From: Brevundimonas sp.
GTDB lineage: Bacteria; Pseudomonadota; Alphaproteobacteria; Caulobacterales; Caulobacteraceae
DNA: 44,439 nt
Direction of reading: 5' to 3'
NCBI RefSeq assembly: GCF_030656255.1
Contig: NZ_JAUSOE010000020.1
Span: forward strand, 1 to 44,439
Position numbers and translations under genes: made by a program. This document shows, piece after piece, positions 8,149 to 16,660 of this stretch. Under the pieces are notes generated by a model. The model was not told where the DNA came from. It did no database searches and saw only the letters and a list, made by a program, of their open reading frames with translations. Each line of letters opens with the position of its first letter. The first letter of the stretch is position 1.

Positions 8149-8499
8149 TCAGCGGACGGAGATGGAAAAATCGACGGTCGGGTTGCGGGGCAGATCCACG
8201 CGCTTGCCGGTCAGGCGCAGCGTGCCGACGCCGGACGCGCCGGCCTCAAGCTGGACGCGCGAAAGGCGGACGCGGGGTTCCCAGGCCAGGAGGGCCATGG
8301 CGGTTGCGGCGAAAATCTTGATCGGCAGACGGCGCGGGTCGATCGGCTGGTCGATCAGATCCGGCAGCTCGGAGCCGTAGGTCCGCCGCAGCGGGCGCGA
8401 GCCGATAGGCGTGGTGAGGATGTCGCCGATCGACTGCGCCAGGTGCGCGTCGGAGTTCGGGTCCAGGGCTGCGCCGGTCAGGCGTGAGATGCTGCTCAT
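8149..8499 (-). CDS. W: Baseplate wedge protein gpW (gp25-like)
   Basis: This 116-residue protein has the gp25/lysozyme-like baseplate pattern: S-I-x-D-I-L-T-T-P-I-G-S-R-P-L-R-R-x-Y-G-S near residue 25 and a W-E-P-R-V-R-L segment near residue 75. It is part of the wedge that starts sheath assembly. It overlaps V by four bases (ATGA). Confidence 0.95.
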   Translation of the reverse strand: MSSISRLTGAALDPNSDAHLAQSIGDILTTPIGSRPLRRTYGSELPDLIDQPIDPRRLPIKIFAATAMALLAWEPRVRLSRVQLEAGASGVGTLRLTGKRVDLPRNPTVDFSISVR

Positions 8500-9056
8500 T
8501 GCGGCGGCCCCGACACGGCGGATCCGGCTTGCACGTTCGTGTGGCGATGGGTCTTCAGGCTCTTGCCCGCGCCGACGACATCGACGTCGGCCGAGATCGT
8601 GCCCGTGCTGGTGAGGTCGCCCTGGACGGCGACGTCGGCGCCGATGGTGAGACCGCCCGCTGCGGTGATGGTCGCGGTTCCCGGCAGCTGGAAATCGAGC
8701 GCATGGCTCTCGGGATCGTAGGAGATCAGCGCGCCGTCCTTGAACCGGATGGCGACGGTTGCGCCCATGAACAGCGGCGCGAACTGCGAAGACGGGAAGC
8801 TGGCGTCGATATAGGCACGTTCGTCGTCGCCCTCGGGCGAGACCACGGACACCTGCTGCCCCACGGTCGGCGGCATCCAGATCGTCGTGTCCCCGACCTG
8901 CATATTCCAGTCGATCGGAGGCGACAGACTGCCGTCGCCGAAATCAACCACGGCCTTGCCTGCCTCCCGATCCACGGACGCAATGGCGCCCTCACGCACA
9001 AGGCGGCCGATCGCACGATCGGTATCGGCTCCAGCGGATTTGGGGCGGCGGTTCAT
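8496..9056 (-). CDS. V: Baseplate spike protein gpV
   Basis: This 186-residue protein has an N-terminal OB-like part (V-V-D-F-G-D-G, P-T-V-G-Q-Q-V) and a C-terminal beta-helix with repeated G-D-L-T-S-T-G turns. It ends in the apex motif H-R-H (His170, His172), which binds iron at the needle tip in P2-type spikes. It is the first gene of the V-W-FI-FII-E-T-U-D-ogr unit. No ribosome binding site precedes the ATG, and a 24-bp dyad is centred 58.5 bases upstream. Confidence 0.93.
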   Translation of the reverse strand: MNRRPKSAGADTDRAIGRLVREGAIASVDREAGKAVVDFGDGSLSPPIDWNMQVGDTTIWMPPTVGQQVSVVSPEGDDERAYIDASFPSSQFAPLFMGATVAIRFKDGALISYDPESHALDFQLPGTATITAAGGLTIGADVAVQGDLTSTGTISADVDVVGAGKSLKTHRHTNVQAGSAVSGPPQ

Positions 9057-9102
9057 CGGGCCGGACGATGGCGCAGGGCCTCAGAGCACGCGCGGCGCGC
9101 CT

Positions 9103-9126
9103 GTTGTCAGGACCGCACCGCACAAC
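9103..9126 (-). promoter_or_regulatory. Late-promoter dyad 1, upstream of V
   Basis: Read on minus, GTTGTGC and GACAAC arms flank the centre GGTGCGGTCCT. The 24 bases are identical to those at 13235 and 25038. The TTGT-N14-ACAA pattern resembles the P2 Ogr element TGT-N12-ACA. It is proposed to be the Ogr operator that drives V to ogr. Confidence 0.8.
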
Positions 9127-9134
9127 AGCGCGGA

Positions 9135-9764
9135 TCAGGCGTCGTCGGGTGCGATTCCCGCCGGCAGGGAGGGCCAGTTGACATCGAGCGGGAAGCCGGC
9201 CTGCTCGGGAACGTCGCGGAGATCCTGCACGTAGGTCAGCAACGCCAAATAGTCGTTGGCCGTCAGCGTGGTCGGGCGCTGCAGGACCTCCTCATCGCGG
9301 TGACGATCGACCAGCCATCGCACTTGGCTGATCAGCCAGGTGCGGCGCGACCGCGCGGCTGAGGCCAGTTCCTCCTGAGACGGCGTCTCATCGGCCGGCT
9401 CAGGAATGGGCTCCACCACCCAGGCGCCATCGCGACGGACGGCGACTTCATCGAAATCAAAGGCCGGCGGCGCGTCGGTATAGGCATGGGCCGGGATCAG
9501 AAACACCGTCGGCTCGACGGCGGCCGCCGCAGCGCTGGCGCTGGCGAGTGAGGCGGCGAGGATCTGGCGCAGCTGCTGCAGCTGAACCGCGTCGTCTTCG
9601 CTGTCGCCTAGGCCGGCCGCCGCGCTTTCAAATGCGGCGTTCGCAGCGGCGGCCGCAGGCGCGAACACGTCCTGCCTGGCGCGCTCGAGCTCAAGCGGAT
9701 CTGCGACCGCAGTAGACGAGCCGAGATAGACGCCGGTTTGATGATGGGCGTGGAAGATCAGCAT
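9135..9764 (-). CDS. Tail fibre assembly-like protein
   Basis: This 209-residue protein lies directly downstream of the fibre gene. Its C-terminal part has the pattern of phage tail-fibre assembly chaperones: R-S-R-R-T-W-L-I-S, then Y-L-A-L-L-T-Y-V-Q-D-L-R-D-V-P-E-Q-A-G-F-P and a final W-P. It probably helps fold or attach the H fibre. The middle is alanine-rich. It ends the J-I-H unit just before dyad 1. Confidence 0.75.
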   Translation of the reverse strand: MLIFHAHHQTGVYLGSSTAVADPLELERARQDVFAPAAAAANAAFESAAAGLGDSEDDAVQLQQLRQILAASLASASAAAAAVEPTVFLIPAHAYTDAPPAFDFDEVAVRRDGAWVVEPIPEPADETPSQEELASAARSRRTWLISQVRWLVDRHRDEEVLQRPTTLTANDYLALLTYVQDLRDVPEQAGFPLDVNWPSLPAGIAPDDA

Positions 9765-9771
9765 GGCGGCC

Positions 9772-11736
9772 TCAGTAGGTGATGCAGGCGAGGAGCGCCT
9801 GGTTGACCGGGCGGGCTTCAGCGCCGCCCTCCGTCGAGGTGTTCACGGCGCGCTGCGCGCCGCCGGTGCCGGCGTCCTCGATGTTGAAACCGGAGTCAGC
9901 GTTGTCGCGAACGGGCAGGCCATGGCTGTGGGCGAGGTTTTGGCTTCCCTGGAAGACGCCGAGCGAGCGGCTGGGGTCCAGGCCACGGCCGTTGTCGAGA
10001 CCACGGAAGAAGACGCCGCGCCAGTCGGGAAGCTGGAAGGTCGAGGCGCCGTCGCCGACGCCATATCGGGTGCCGATCTGAGCGAACAGACGGTCATAGG
10101 TGGACCGCGAAACTGTCGCGCCGTTAGCCACCAAGAGACGGCTGCCTCCCCCCGGAGGGTTGGGGGCGTCGAAGAGTTTCAGCTCGCCAGCCGGCCACCA
10201 GACATCGAGATTGGCTTCCGTCAGGACTCTTCCGCCCGAGACATACAGGCCGTGCTCCACATGGACATCGCCCGTGGCCAGCGAGATCCGGAGGGGCCGA
10301 AGGTTGTTAAACCCGCCCTGGGCGTCGTTGAGGTTAGTGACCAGGAGGTAGAAGTCGTTCCAGTCCACGTGCTGGATTAGGCCATAGCCGGTCCCGCCCT
10401 CCCTCGTGAGGCGGATCTGTGATCCACCCGGCCAGCGAATTTCGACTGGACCTGAGAAGACGTCTCCGGACTTGTTGGCCTTGGTGTTCGGATCGAAATT
10501 TCCTTCATGCCAGATCCGGTAGGCGACCGGGCCCATAGACCAGCCGCCGACCTTCCACTGATTGTCGGTATCGAGACCGAAGTAGGCCGCATGCGAGCCT
10601 GGCCGGTGGAAAGCCTGATACGCGGCCCCGCCGCCAGAGCCCGTGACTTCCAGCGCACCCCGGCCGCCGCCGCCGGTGCCATTGGCGATGGATGACGGGG
10701 AAGCCGTGAATTGCTTGTAGCCGGTGACGACAGTGTCTGCACCCGGATCGACCCAGGCGGGTTTACCGGTGACCTGGGCCCAGTCGTGGGAGTGGATCGC
10801 TGCTGCCTTGTCGGCAGGGTTGAACGTCAGTGCGGTCCAGACCCGTCCCCCGTTCACATCCAGTGGGGCGTTGGGGAGGAAATAGGCCGAGCCGGTGCTT
10901 TGGATGTAGCGATCAACGCGACCAAAGAAGATGGCGCCCGACCCGTCACCGCGATCAGCCGAGATGTCCTTGAAGACGACGTCCGAATTCAGCGACGCCT
11001 TAAGGGCCAGGGCTGCGGCAAGCCCCGTGATCTTGTCCATCGCCAGCGCCGGGATCCGGCCGACGTTGAAGACGCCCGAAATCGTCGCGCCGGCGTCGTG
11101 GGTGTGGTTGGTCCCAGACTTTCCGGCCAGGGCCTCGGGCAGGCCGTCAATACTGGTCATCGCATGGCGGTGAACAGCGGCGGCGAAGTTCGTCGCCCAG
11201 CTCTGCAGCGTGAACAGCAGGCCGAGAGGCGTGACGGCCCGCGTAGCGTCTGCGCCGGCGGCGGTTTCCTGTTGGGTCGCGAGTTCAACGACGCCCTGGC
11301 GGTCGATGGTCGCCGGCGGGTTGATGAAGCCCGTCCCGCCAAACTCAATCGAGGCGGTGTCCAGCGTCTTCAAGGCGATGTCGGCCGACAGGAGCACCAG
11401 GGCGCCGGCCGACTTCTCAACGATCACGTCTGCCGAGCTGCAGACCGCGAACAGGGTGCCGGTCGAGAGGTAGAGGCCGAACGACCGCACCGTGTAGACG
11501 TCGGCCGACTCGTCGGTGACGGTCACATGGAAGACGTCGGCCGCAACGACATCGCCGCCGAAGGTGGTCACGCGCTTCACCTCGCCCGGCAGCGACGTCA
11601 GCGCCTTCAGCGAGCCCGGCGTGTGGACGCTGCTCACGCCGATTTGCGCAATCGTCACGGCGTTCGTGCCTGTGTTGGGCGCATTGATCAGCTCGGCGCG
11701 GCCGGCGTCAGTGATGGTGATCGTCAGTCCGGCCAT
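9772..11736 (-). CDS. H: Tail fibre protein gpH with collar domain
   Basis: This 654-residue protein begins with the P2 gpH N-terminal domain that docks on gpI (I-T-D-A-G-R-A-E-L-I-N-A, then V-R-S-F-G-L-Y-L). Several short fibre repeats with H-x-H follow. The C-terminal 130 residues form a phage tail-collar domain: Y-D-R-L-F-A-Q-I-G-T-R-Y-G-V-G-D-G, then F-x-L-P-D-W-R-G, F-F-R-G-L-D and a late A-H-S-H-G. It should recognise the host surface. It follows I by one base. Confidence 0.93.
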   Translation of the reverse strand: MAGLTITITDAGRAELINAPNTGTNAVTIAQIGVSSVHTPGSLKALTSLPGEVKRVTTFGGDVVAADVFHVTVTDESADVYTVRSFGLYLSTGTLFAVCSSADVIVEKSAGALVLLSADIALKTLDTASIEFGGTGFINPPATIDRQGVVELATQQETAAGADATRAVTPLGLLFTLQSWATNFAAAVHRHAMTSIDGLPEALAGKSGTNHTHDAGATISGVFNVGRIPALAMDKITGLAAALALKASLNSDVVFKDISADRGDGSGAIFFGRVDRYIQSTGSAYFLPNAPLDVNGGRVWTALTFNPADKAAAIHSHDWAQVTGKPAWVDPGADTVVTGYKQFTASPSSIANGTGGGGRGALEVTGSGGGAAYQAFHRPGSHAAYFGLDTDNQWKVGGWSMGPVAYRIWHEGNFDPNTKANKSGDVFSGPVEIRWPGGSQIRLTREGGTGYGLIQHVDWNDFYLLVTNLNDAQGGFNNLRPLRISLATGDVHVEHGLYVSGGRVLTEANLDVWWPAGELKLFDAPNPPGGGSRLLVANGATVSRSTYDRLFAQIGTRYGVGDGASTFQLPDWRGVFFRGLDNGRGLDPSRSLGVFQGSQNLAHSHGLPVRDNADSGFNIEDAGTGGAQRAVNTSTEGGAEARPVNQALLACITY

Positions 11737-11737
11737 A

Positions 11738-12298
11738 TCAGGCGACCTCCTCGAGCTGCAGGCGACGGTAAGCGGCGGGACGCGCGCCGCCGGCGAGGCC
11801 GAGGCCGCCCTCGGCAGTCAGTCCCTGGGTGAAGGTGAAGCGGGAGCGGGCCGGCTTGGTGCGTTCCACCGCCGCGATGACCTCGTCCACGAAGGCGGCG
11901 CTGGCGGGTTCACCGCCCTCCCCGTTCAAGGTCAGGATCAGTTGGAAGGTGTGCGGGTCGCCCGGAGGGTCTTGCTGAAACCATTCGCGGAGCGCGATCT
12001 GGCCACCGAAGGCCTGGACGACCTGACGCACCGAATCCGCGGTGCCCTTCTTCCTGGCCACGGAGATGGCCTGGGCGACGACGTTGCGCTTGATCGCCAG
12101 CGACCAGTTGGGGTTCCAGGATCCAACGGCGCGCTCGAACGCCAGCCAGGGCAGGATGTCGGCCGGGCATTCCGTAGCCAGGCGGATGGCCCTCAAGGGG
12201 ACGGGGATCGCGTCCACGCGCCGCGTCAGCGCCTCGAGCGCCAGCTCAACGCTGGTCGCGTTGGGCGGCAGCAGGCATTGCTCGTCCCGCACCATCAT
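11738..12298 (-). CDS. I: Baseplate/tail protein gpI
   Basis: This 186-residue protein has the P2 gpI pattern: L-P-P-N-A-T-S-V-E-L-A-L-E near residue 10 and C-P-A-D-I-L-P-W-L-A-F-E-R-A-V near residue 45, then a K-K-G-T-A-D-S-V-R motif. It links the baseplate to the tail fibre. The gene begins with two ATG codons in a row (12298 and 12295) overlapping the J stop. Confidence 0.95.
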   Translation of the reverse strand: MMVRDEQCLLPPNATSVELALEALTRRVDAIPVPLRAIRLATECPADILPWLAFERAVGSWNPNWSLAIKRNVVAQAISVARKKGTADSVRQVVQAFGGQIALREWFQQDPPGDPHTFQLILTLNGEGGEPASAAFVDEVIAAVERTKPARSRFTFTQGLTAEGGLGLAGGARPAAYRRLQLEEVA

Positions 12299-13188
12299 GT
12301 GTCGGTCCCGGCATGGGTGAGCGTGATCGAGGCGCAGCGCGCCGCCTGCAGATCCGAGGTGACGATCGTCGCCGGCGGCGCGATCAGCGTGACGTCCTGG
12401 ACGCCCTCGCCGCCCAGCGCCGCGTAGATCTTGGCCAGGGTCACGTCGCGGCCGAGGCGGAAGCTGTCCTCGGTGTACTTCTTCAGCCGAGCGAGCGCTT
12501 CGCTGCGTACGACCTCTGCGTCCGGGCCCGGGAATGTGGTTAGCTCGGCATTGACGTCATAGGTCAGGACTTCCGCCGGCGAGACCAGGACCTGGTCCGT
12601 CAGGGGGCGTTTGCTGTCCGACGAGACTGCGGCGCTGACCAGGTCGAGAAGTGCAGCTGAAGGCACGCCGTCGTCGTCGCGGGAGAGAACCGTCACAACG
12701 ACGACGCCGGCGGACGGGCTGGTGCAGCTGGCATCGAGGACGTCGCCGCTCGCGTTTCGCGCCAGCGATCGATAGGCGCCCTCGGGACCGGCGACGGACA
12801 GGGCTTCCGGCGCCAGCAGGATCCGCTCGCGGAAATCGTCGTCCGATTCCATGACGGCCGCCGCGCCGGTCTGCACGTTGGCCGGAACCAGAACGAGGCG
12901 CGCCAGGCTCCACTCGGCGCCACGATGATCGAGGTCCGAGCCGACGGCATAGGCCAGCATGTTGGCGCGCGAGGCGTCGTTGACGCGCTGGCGCAGGGCG
13001 AACTCGCGCAGGGCGAAGACCTGAATCAGCTTGACCAACGGGTCGCTTTCCAGCTGCAGGAAGGTTTCGAGCGCAGGCTCGAGTGCGATCAGCTGCGCCT
13101 TGGCGTCAGCGATGATCTCCTCAACGCTCAGGATCTCGACGACCGCCGGCATAGGCAGGCCCGAGAGATTGACGGCCGTGGTGCTCAT
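12295..13188 (-). CDS. J: Baseplate assembly protein gpJ
   Basis: This 297-residue protein is a baseplate J-like wedge protein with L-P-x-P-A-V-V-E at the N-terminus and a central R-E-R-I-L-L-A-P-E-A-L-S-V-A-G-P-E-G-A-Y segment. I chose ATG at 13188. It gives the family-like beginning M-S-T-T-A-V-N-L-S, and it lies 58.5 bases from the centre of dyad 2, as at the other late units. No ribosome binding site is visible. Confidence 0.93.
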   Translation of the reverse strand: MSTTAVNLSGLPMPAVVEILSVEEIIADAKAQLIALEPALETFLQLESDPLVKLIQVFALREFALRQRVNDASRANMLAYAVGSDLDHRGAEWSLARLVLVPANVQTGAAAVMESDDDFRERILLAPEALSVAGPEGAYRSLARNASGDVLDASCTSPSAGVVVVTVLSRDDDGVPSAALLDLVSAAVSSDSKRPLTDQVLVSPAEVLTYDVNAELTTFPGPDAEVVRSEALARLKKYTEDSFRLGRDVTLAKIYAALGGEGVQDVTLIAPPATIVTSDLQAARCASITLTHAGTDT

Positions 13189-13234
13189 GCCGAGCGTTGT
13201 CGCCGCCTCTACGCCCCGGCGGCGATCCGGCCCT

Positions 13235-13258
13235 GTTGTCAGGACCGCACCGCACAAC
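13235..13258 (-). promoter_or_regulatory. Late-promoter dyad 2, upstream of J
   Basis: This is identical over 24 bases to dyads 1 and 4. The outer stem reaches CCTGTTGT/ACAACAGG (13232-13261). It starts nine bases before the end of S, so S reads towards it. It is a proposed Ogr site driving J-I-H and the assembly gene. Confidence 0.8.
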
Positions 13259-13267
13259 AGGCCAGGC

Positions 13268-13963
13268 TCACGCCTTCAGCGCTGACCCGACGTGCTCGAG
13301 GAACCGCGAAAGGAGATGTTCGTCATCGGCCTGGCTGAAGCCGAGCAGCTCGCGCTGTGGATAGTCGGTCTCTGGCCCGTCCGGCGTCACCCGGTCCCGC
13401 AGGCCGTAGTGGTGGACCCGCGCGATGCGGCTGGCCTGGCCGGTGAACGCCACCCAGGCTTCGTCCGGCGTCGCGCCGGCCTTCAGGTGGGCGTTCGATC
13501 GCAGCGCGGTAAACATCTTCTGCGCCTTGCGGCGGACGCCGCCCCGCGCGCCACGGATGCTGTCAGGGAGCGCGCCCGGGTCGGCATCGCCGGCGGGCGG
13601 GAGGTGTTGTGCGATACGGTCTTTGCGGAACGTCCGGATTCCCTCCGCCTCGCGGTCGAAGCCGGTGATCATGGCGCCTCGGCCGATCCAGCTGCGCATG
13701 TCAGCCAAGCGGATTTCGCCGCCGCTCTTGCGATAGAGGAAGCGCACGGCGCGGGTGGCGGGCTTCTTCCCCTCGCGGGCTTTGCGTTTCGGCCAGGGCG
13801 AGCCGTCCGGCGCGAGCTGGGAGCCGATGCGGCGCTGCTGGGATCGCCGGATGTCGTGGGCGAAACGGCGCAGCAGCTTGGATTTGGCGGCCGGCTCCAT
13901 CTGTTCCAGGAAGGCGGAGGCGATCTCCTTCAGCCGCGCAAGCTCGTCGGCACGGTCAGCCAT
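13268..13963 (-). CDS. S: Tail completion protein gpS
   Basis: This 231-residue protein matches the P2 gpS / phage virion morphogenesis family: L-L-R-R-F-A-H-D-I-R-R-S-Q-Q-R-R-I near residue 40, then D-G-S-P-W-P-K-R-K, and H-H-Y-G-L-R-D near residue 185. It is longer than P2 gpS (about 150 aa). The start at 13963 overlaps R by eight bases. It works with R in joining tail and head. Confidence 0.92.
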   Translation of the reverse strand: MADRADELARLKEIASAFLEQMEPAAKSKLLRRFAHDIRRSQQRRIGSQLAPDGSPWPKRKAREGKKPATRAVRFLYRKSGGEIRLADMRSWIGRGAMITGFDREAEGIRTFRKDRIAQHLPPAGDADPGALPDSIRGARGGVRRKAQKMFTALRSNAHLKAGATPDEAWVAFTGQASRIARVHHYGLRDRVTPDGPETDYPQRELLGFSQADDEHLLSRFLEHVGSALKA

Positions 13964-14468
13964 CGTTGCCGGCGTCTGGATGCGCCGTGCAGTGCACGAT
14001 CTGTTCGCCGTCCAGGTAGGCCGCATGGAGCGGCGCGGCGTCGCGTAGGGCGAAGGGCACGGGCTCCTCTGGCCGGACGAGATCCGCGCCATCGCCACCC
14101 GGCCGGGGCACCACGTTGACGTTCTCGGTCAGTTTCAGCCGCACCAGCACGTCCACCACGCCGTCGGACATGAACTCGACGTCCATGTTGAAGGCCGCCT
14201 TCAGCCTCTCGGGCGTGCCGAAGGCATCTCCCTGCCAGCGGCGGAGCCAGACCAGGATGGGTAGCGCGATTTCATCGGGCGCGCCGGTGAAGTCCAGGAA
14301 TCCGATCGCGAGCGTGTATTCCCACATGTAGGCCATGCCCGGCCGGCCGTCCGCGATCGGCGTCGCGTTCTGCATGACCATGTGCAGATCCGCCGGCCGC
14401 TCGCTGTAGCGGTGCCGGGCATCGAGGGCGGCGACCAAGGCGGCTCGGAGACTGGCGGGCTTTCTCAT
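13956..14468 (-). CDS. R: Tail completion protein gpR
   Basis: This 170-residue protein has the P2 gpR pattern: M-R-K-P-A-S-L-R-A-A-L at the start, a Y-x-W-E-Y-T-L-A-I-G-F-L-D-F core and L-P-I-L-V-W-L-R-R-W-Q near residue 70. It is the first gene of a minus-strand unit (R, S), with dyad 3 centred 56.5 bases upstream of the ATG and no ribosome binding site. Confidence 0.92.
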   Translation of the reverse strand: MRKPASLRAALVAALDARHRYSERPADLHMVMQNATPIADGRPGMAYMWEYTLAIGFLDFTGAPDEIALPILVWLRRWQGDAFGTPERLKAAFNMDVEFMSDGVVDVLVRLKLTENVNVVPRPGGDGADLVRPEEPVPFALRDAAPLHAAYLDGEQIVHCTAHPDAGNDG

Positions 14469-14512
14469 GATGCAACGGTGCGACGGCTAACCGTTGAGGT
14501 CAGGTGGGGCAA

Positions 14513-14536
14513 GTTGTCAGCTCCGCACGGCACAAC
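14513..14536 (-). promoter_or_regulatory. Late-promoter dyad 3, upstream of R
   Basis: On minus it reads GTTGTGC, then CGTGCGGAGCT, then GACAAC. Both arms match dyads 1, 2 and 4, and the centre differs at three positions. It lies between the acyltransferase end and R. It is a proposed Ogr site for R-S. Confidence 0.75.
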
Positions 14537-14577
14537 ATCGACCGCCGCATATGATGCAGGGGCGTGGGGGTGTGAAA

Positions 14578-15676
14578 CTAGGATAGTTTCCGGGCAATGC
14601 TGCGGCCTGCAGTGATCCCCCACTTTTCCAGCCTGAAGCTCGCCATTGAAAGAAGCACTGTGCCGACGACGACGATCACTAAAAGCGCTGCCGCGTAGCT
14701 TCCATCGGCGATGCCGGTGGCGTTGAGGGCGAACGCGCCGAGATAGATCGGCAGCATATGTACCAAATAGGTGGAGTACGACCGATCGCCGATCCACTTG
14801 AGGACTGGGTGGGACAGCACCTTCGCCGCCATGGAAGCGGGCCACCAGTCTCGCCAACTCAGGACGGTGACCATGCACCCAAGCCAGATCGTCAGCGGCA
14901 ACAGCTGAAGCCAGCCCTGAGAGACCAGACACCCAAAGGCGGCAAGTATGGCCACGCCGAACGCGCGATAGCGGCCCCCTCCATGCGACACGAAGCCGAT
15001 GCAGGACGCGATGCCGACAATGAACTGGAACTGCTTTGCGCCCAGGTAGGCGATCGACATGAAATTGGCCGACCACCAAAGCACGGCGACGATGACGGCT
15101 AGGATAGGCAAGCCCCACTTCTTTCCCGCTAAAGCGACCACGAGGGGTGCGACGAGGTAGAACTGCCATTCCAGAGAGATGCTCCACGCCTGGCCTACGA
15201 TCGTGAACGGGGCGGTCGGGTCGATCGCGTTAGGCACCAACCCCTGAAGCAAAGGAAGGTGAACCGCCAGATGCATGGAGAACCACGACTGCGCCGCTTC
15301 GATCTGCTCAAGGCGCGCGATATTCCGTCCCGATTGGAATGGTATGTTTCGCATCGAATCTGAGAAGATCGGCAATAGGGCGGCCGAGATCAGCAGGATG
15401 ACAAGATAGGCAGGGAAGATTCGAAAAGCTCGCCGTGTGAGGTAGGGAATGTAAGGCTCCCGCTTCCTCAAGATCAGCGAAGGTGATGACGAAGCCGGAC
15501 AGGATCACGAACACATCGACTGCGAGCGCGTTGTTCTCGAGGATGGGATTGGTCAGCCCAACGGTGTGAGCGTAGTGGCCCAGGACAACCCACCACGCCA
15601 TCAGCCCTCGAACACCTTCAAGCGGCGCGATGCGTTCGTCCGACGGTGCGGCGGTCAACGGATTGGCTGCAACCAT
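14578..15676 (-). pseudogene. Acyltransferase-3 membrane O-acetylase, frameshifted
   Basis: Two frames together make one acyltransferase-3 protein. The first (from ATG 15676, GGGGGAGAA ribosome binding site) gives P-L-E-G-V-R-G-L-M-A-W-W-V-V-L-G-H-Y and L-A-V-D-V-F-V-I-L-S-G-F-V-I-T-F. The second, open to 14578, continues with R-K-R-E-P-Y-I-P-Y-L-T-R-R-A-F-R-I-F-P and about eight membrane segments. The switch lies near 15465-15480. Family members transfer acetyl groups to surface polysaccharide, and phage copies change the receptor of the lysogen. There is no long homopolymer at the break, so mutation or sequence error is more likely than programmed slippage. Confidence 0.8.
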
Positions 15677-15898
15677 AATCTTCTCCCCCAGCTCGGTATG
15701 CCGCCCGAACCTACCGACGTCCAGCCAGATGAAGCCGGCCGCGCCTCGAGATAGTCGTCGGCTGACCCAACCTGCCCCCTCCCCCTGCGGTCTTGCGAGT
15801 CCGCCTGACCGTAAAGCGTGCCGTATAGTTGCGGAGCGCTGCATCTTGCGATACCGGCGATCCTGGCGGGTGTTGATAAGCGCCACCGGGGGAACAAA

Positions 15899-16582
15899 AT
15901 GGCCGTCGCCACCAAACTCGCCATCGCCGGCGCTCTTGCTCTGTGCGTGGTCACCTTCTCTGTCGGTTGCTGGGTGGGCAGTGAACGCTGGAGGATTGAG
16001 CTGCAGCTGTTCGGCTATCAGCCCGAAAAGAGCCAGACGTTCCTCGGTCGCGAGACCATCATCGCTGCAATAGGCGATGGCGCTTCAGTCGCCTTTCTCG
16101 GCGACTCCATTGTAGAGCGTGGTCCGTGGGCCGAGCTCTGGCCGGACGTGCGGGTTGCCAATCGAGGCGTAGAAGGGATCACCGTCAATCTTCTGCCCCG
16201 TGAGCTCCGATCGGTCCCCCGATCTGCACGGACCGTCATAGTAATGGCGGGGATCAACGACCTTCGCCTAGAGGAAGATCAGCCGAACGACGTCGCCAAA
16301 GATTACCTGACCCTACTGGCCGGCCTATCCGCGCCCGGTCGGCAACTCCTTGTGGTCTCCACCTTGCCGACGTCATCAGAGACCTTGAACGGGCAGGTCG
16401 CCGCACTGAATGCGCTTCTGCGAGCCGAGTGTGCGAAAGGTTCGTGCACCTATATCGACGCCTGGCCGGGCATGACTGCCAACGGCGTCATCAGAGACGG
16501 GCTGACTCTACCGGATGGCGTGCATTTAAGTGGCGAGGGCTACCGTGCCCTCGCGCCCCTTGTCAGGCCATTCGTCGGTTAG
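15899..16582 (+). CDS. SGNH/GDSL hydrolase, exported or membrane-anchored
   Basis: This 227-residue protein starts with a hydrophobic signal or anchor segment (residues about 5-28). It carries all SGNH blocks: F-L-G-D-S-I-V-E-R-G (catalytic Ser), the Gly block N-R-G-V-E-G, M-A-G-I-N-D-L (Asn) and D-G-V-H-L-S-G-E-G-Y (Asp/His). Members remove or move acetyl groups on carbohydrates. ATG 15899 is chosen for the GGGGGAAC upstream. It is divergent from the acyltransferase, so the pair looks like a surface-modification cassette. A TATAGT at 15824-15829 could be its -10. Confidence 0.85.
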   Translation: MAVATKLAIAGALALCVVTFSVGCWVGSERWRIELQLFGYQPEKSQTFLGRETIIAAIGDGASVAFLGDSIVERGPWAELWPDVRVANRGVEGITVNLLPRELRSVPRSARTVIVMAGINDLRLEEDQPNDVAKDYLTLLAGLSAPGRQLLVVSTLPTSSETLNGQVAALNALLRAECAKGSCTYIDAWPGMTANGVIRDGLTLPDGVHLSGEGYRALAPLVRPFVG

Positions 16583-16591
16583 CAATGGGGT

Positions 16592-16651
16592 GCGGCCCGG
16601 CGGCTGCTGTTCCAAACCGGGCCGCGACGTCAGGGGAGAAGAGGCCTGACG
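16592..16651. terminator. Two hairpins between convergent genes
   Basis: The first is a 9-bp stem GCGGCCCGG/CCGGGCCGC (16592-16600 with 16617-16625). The second is a 7-bp stem CGTCAGG/CCTGACG (16628-16634 with 16645-16651). They separate the SGNH gene (plus) from the fibre-like gene (minus). Neither has a T-run, so a terminator role is plausible but not certain. Confidence 0.5.
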
Positions 16652-16660
16652 AACTGGACG

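Noticed and set aside
6960..8321. A 453-codon open frame on plus
   Set aside because: It is antisense to the sheath gene and has no recognisable motif.
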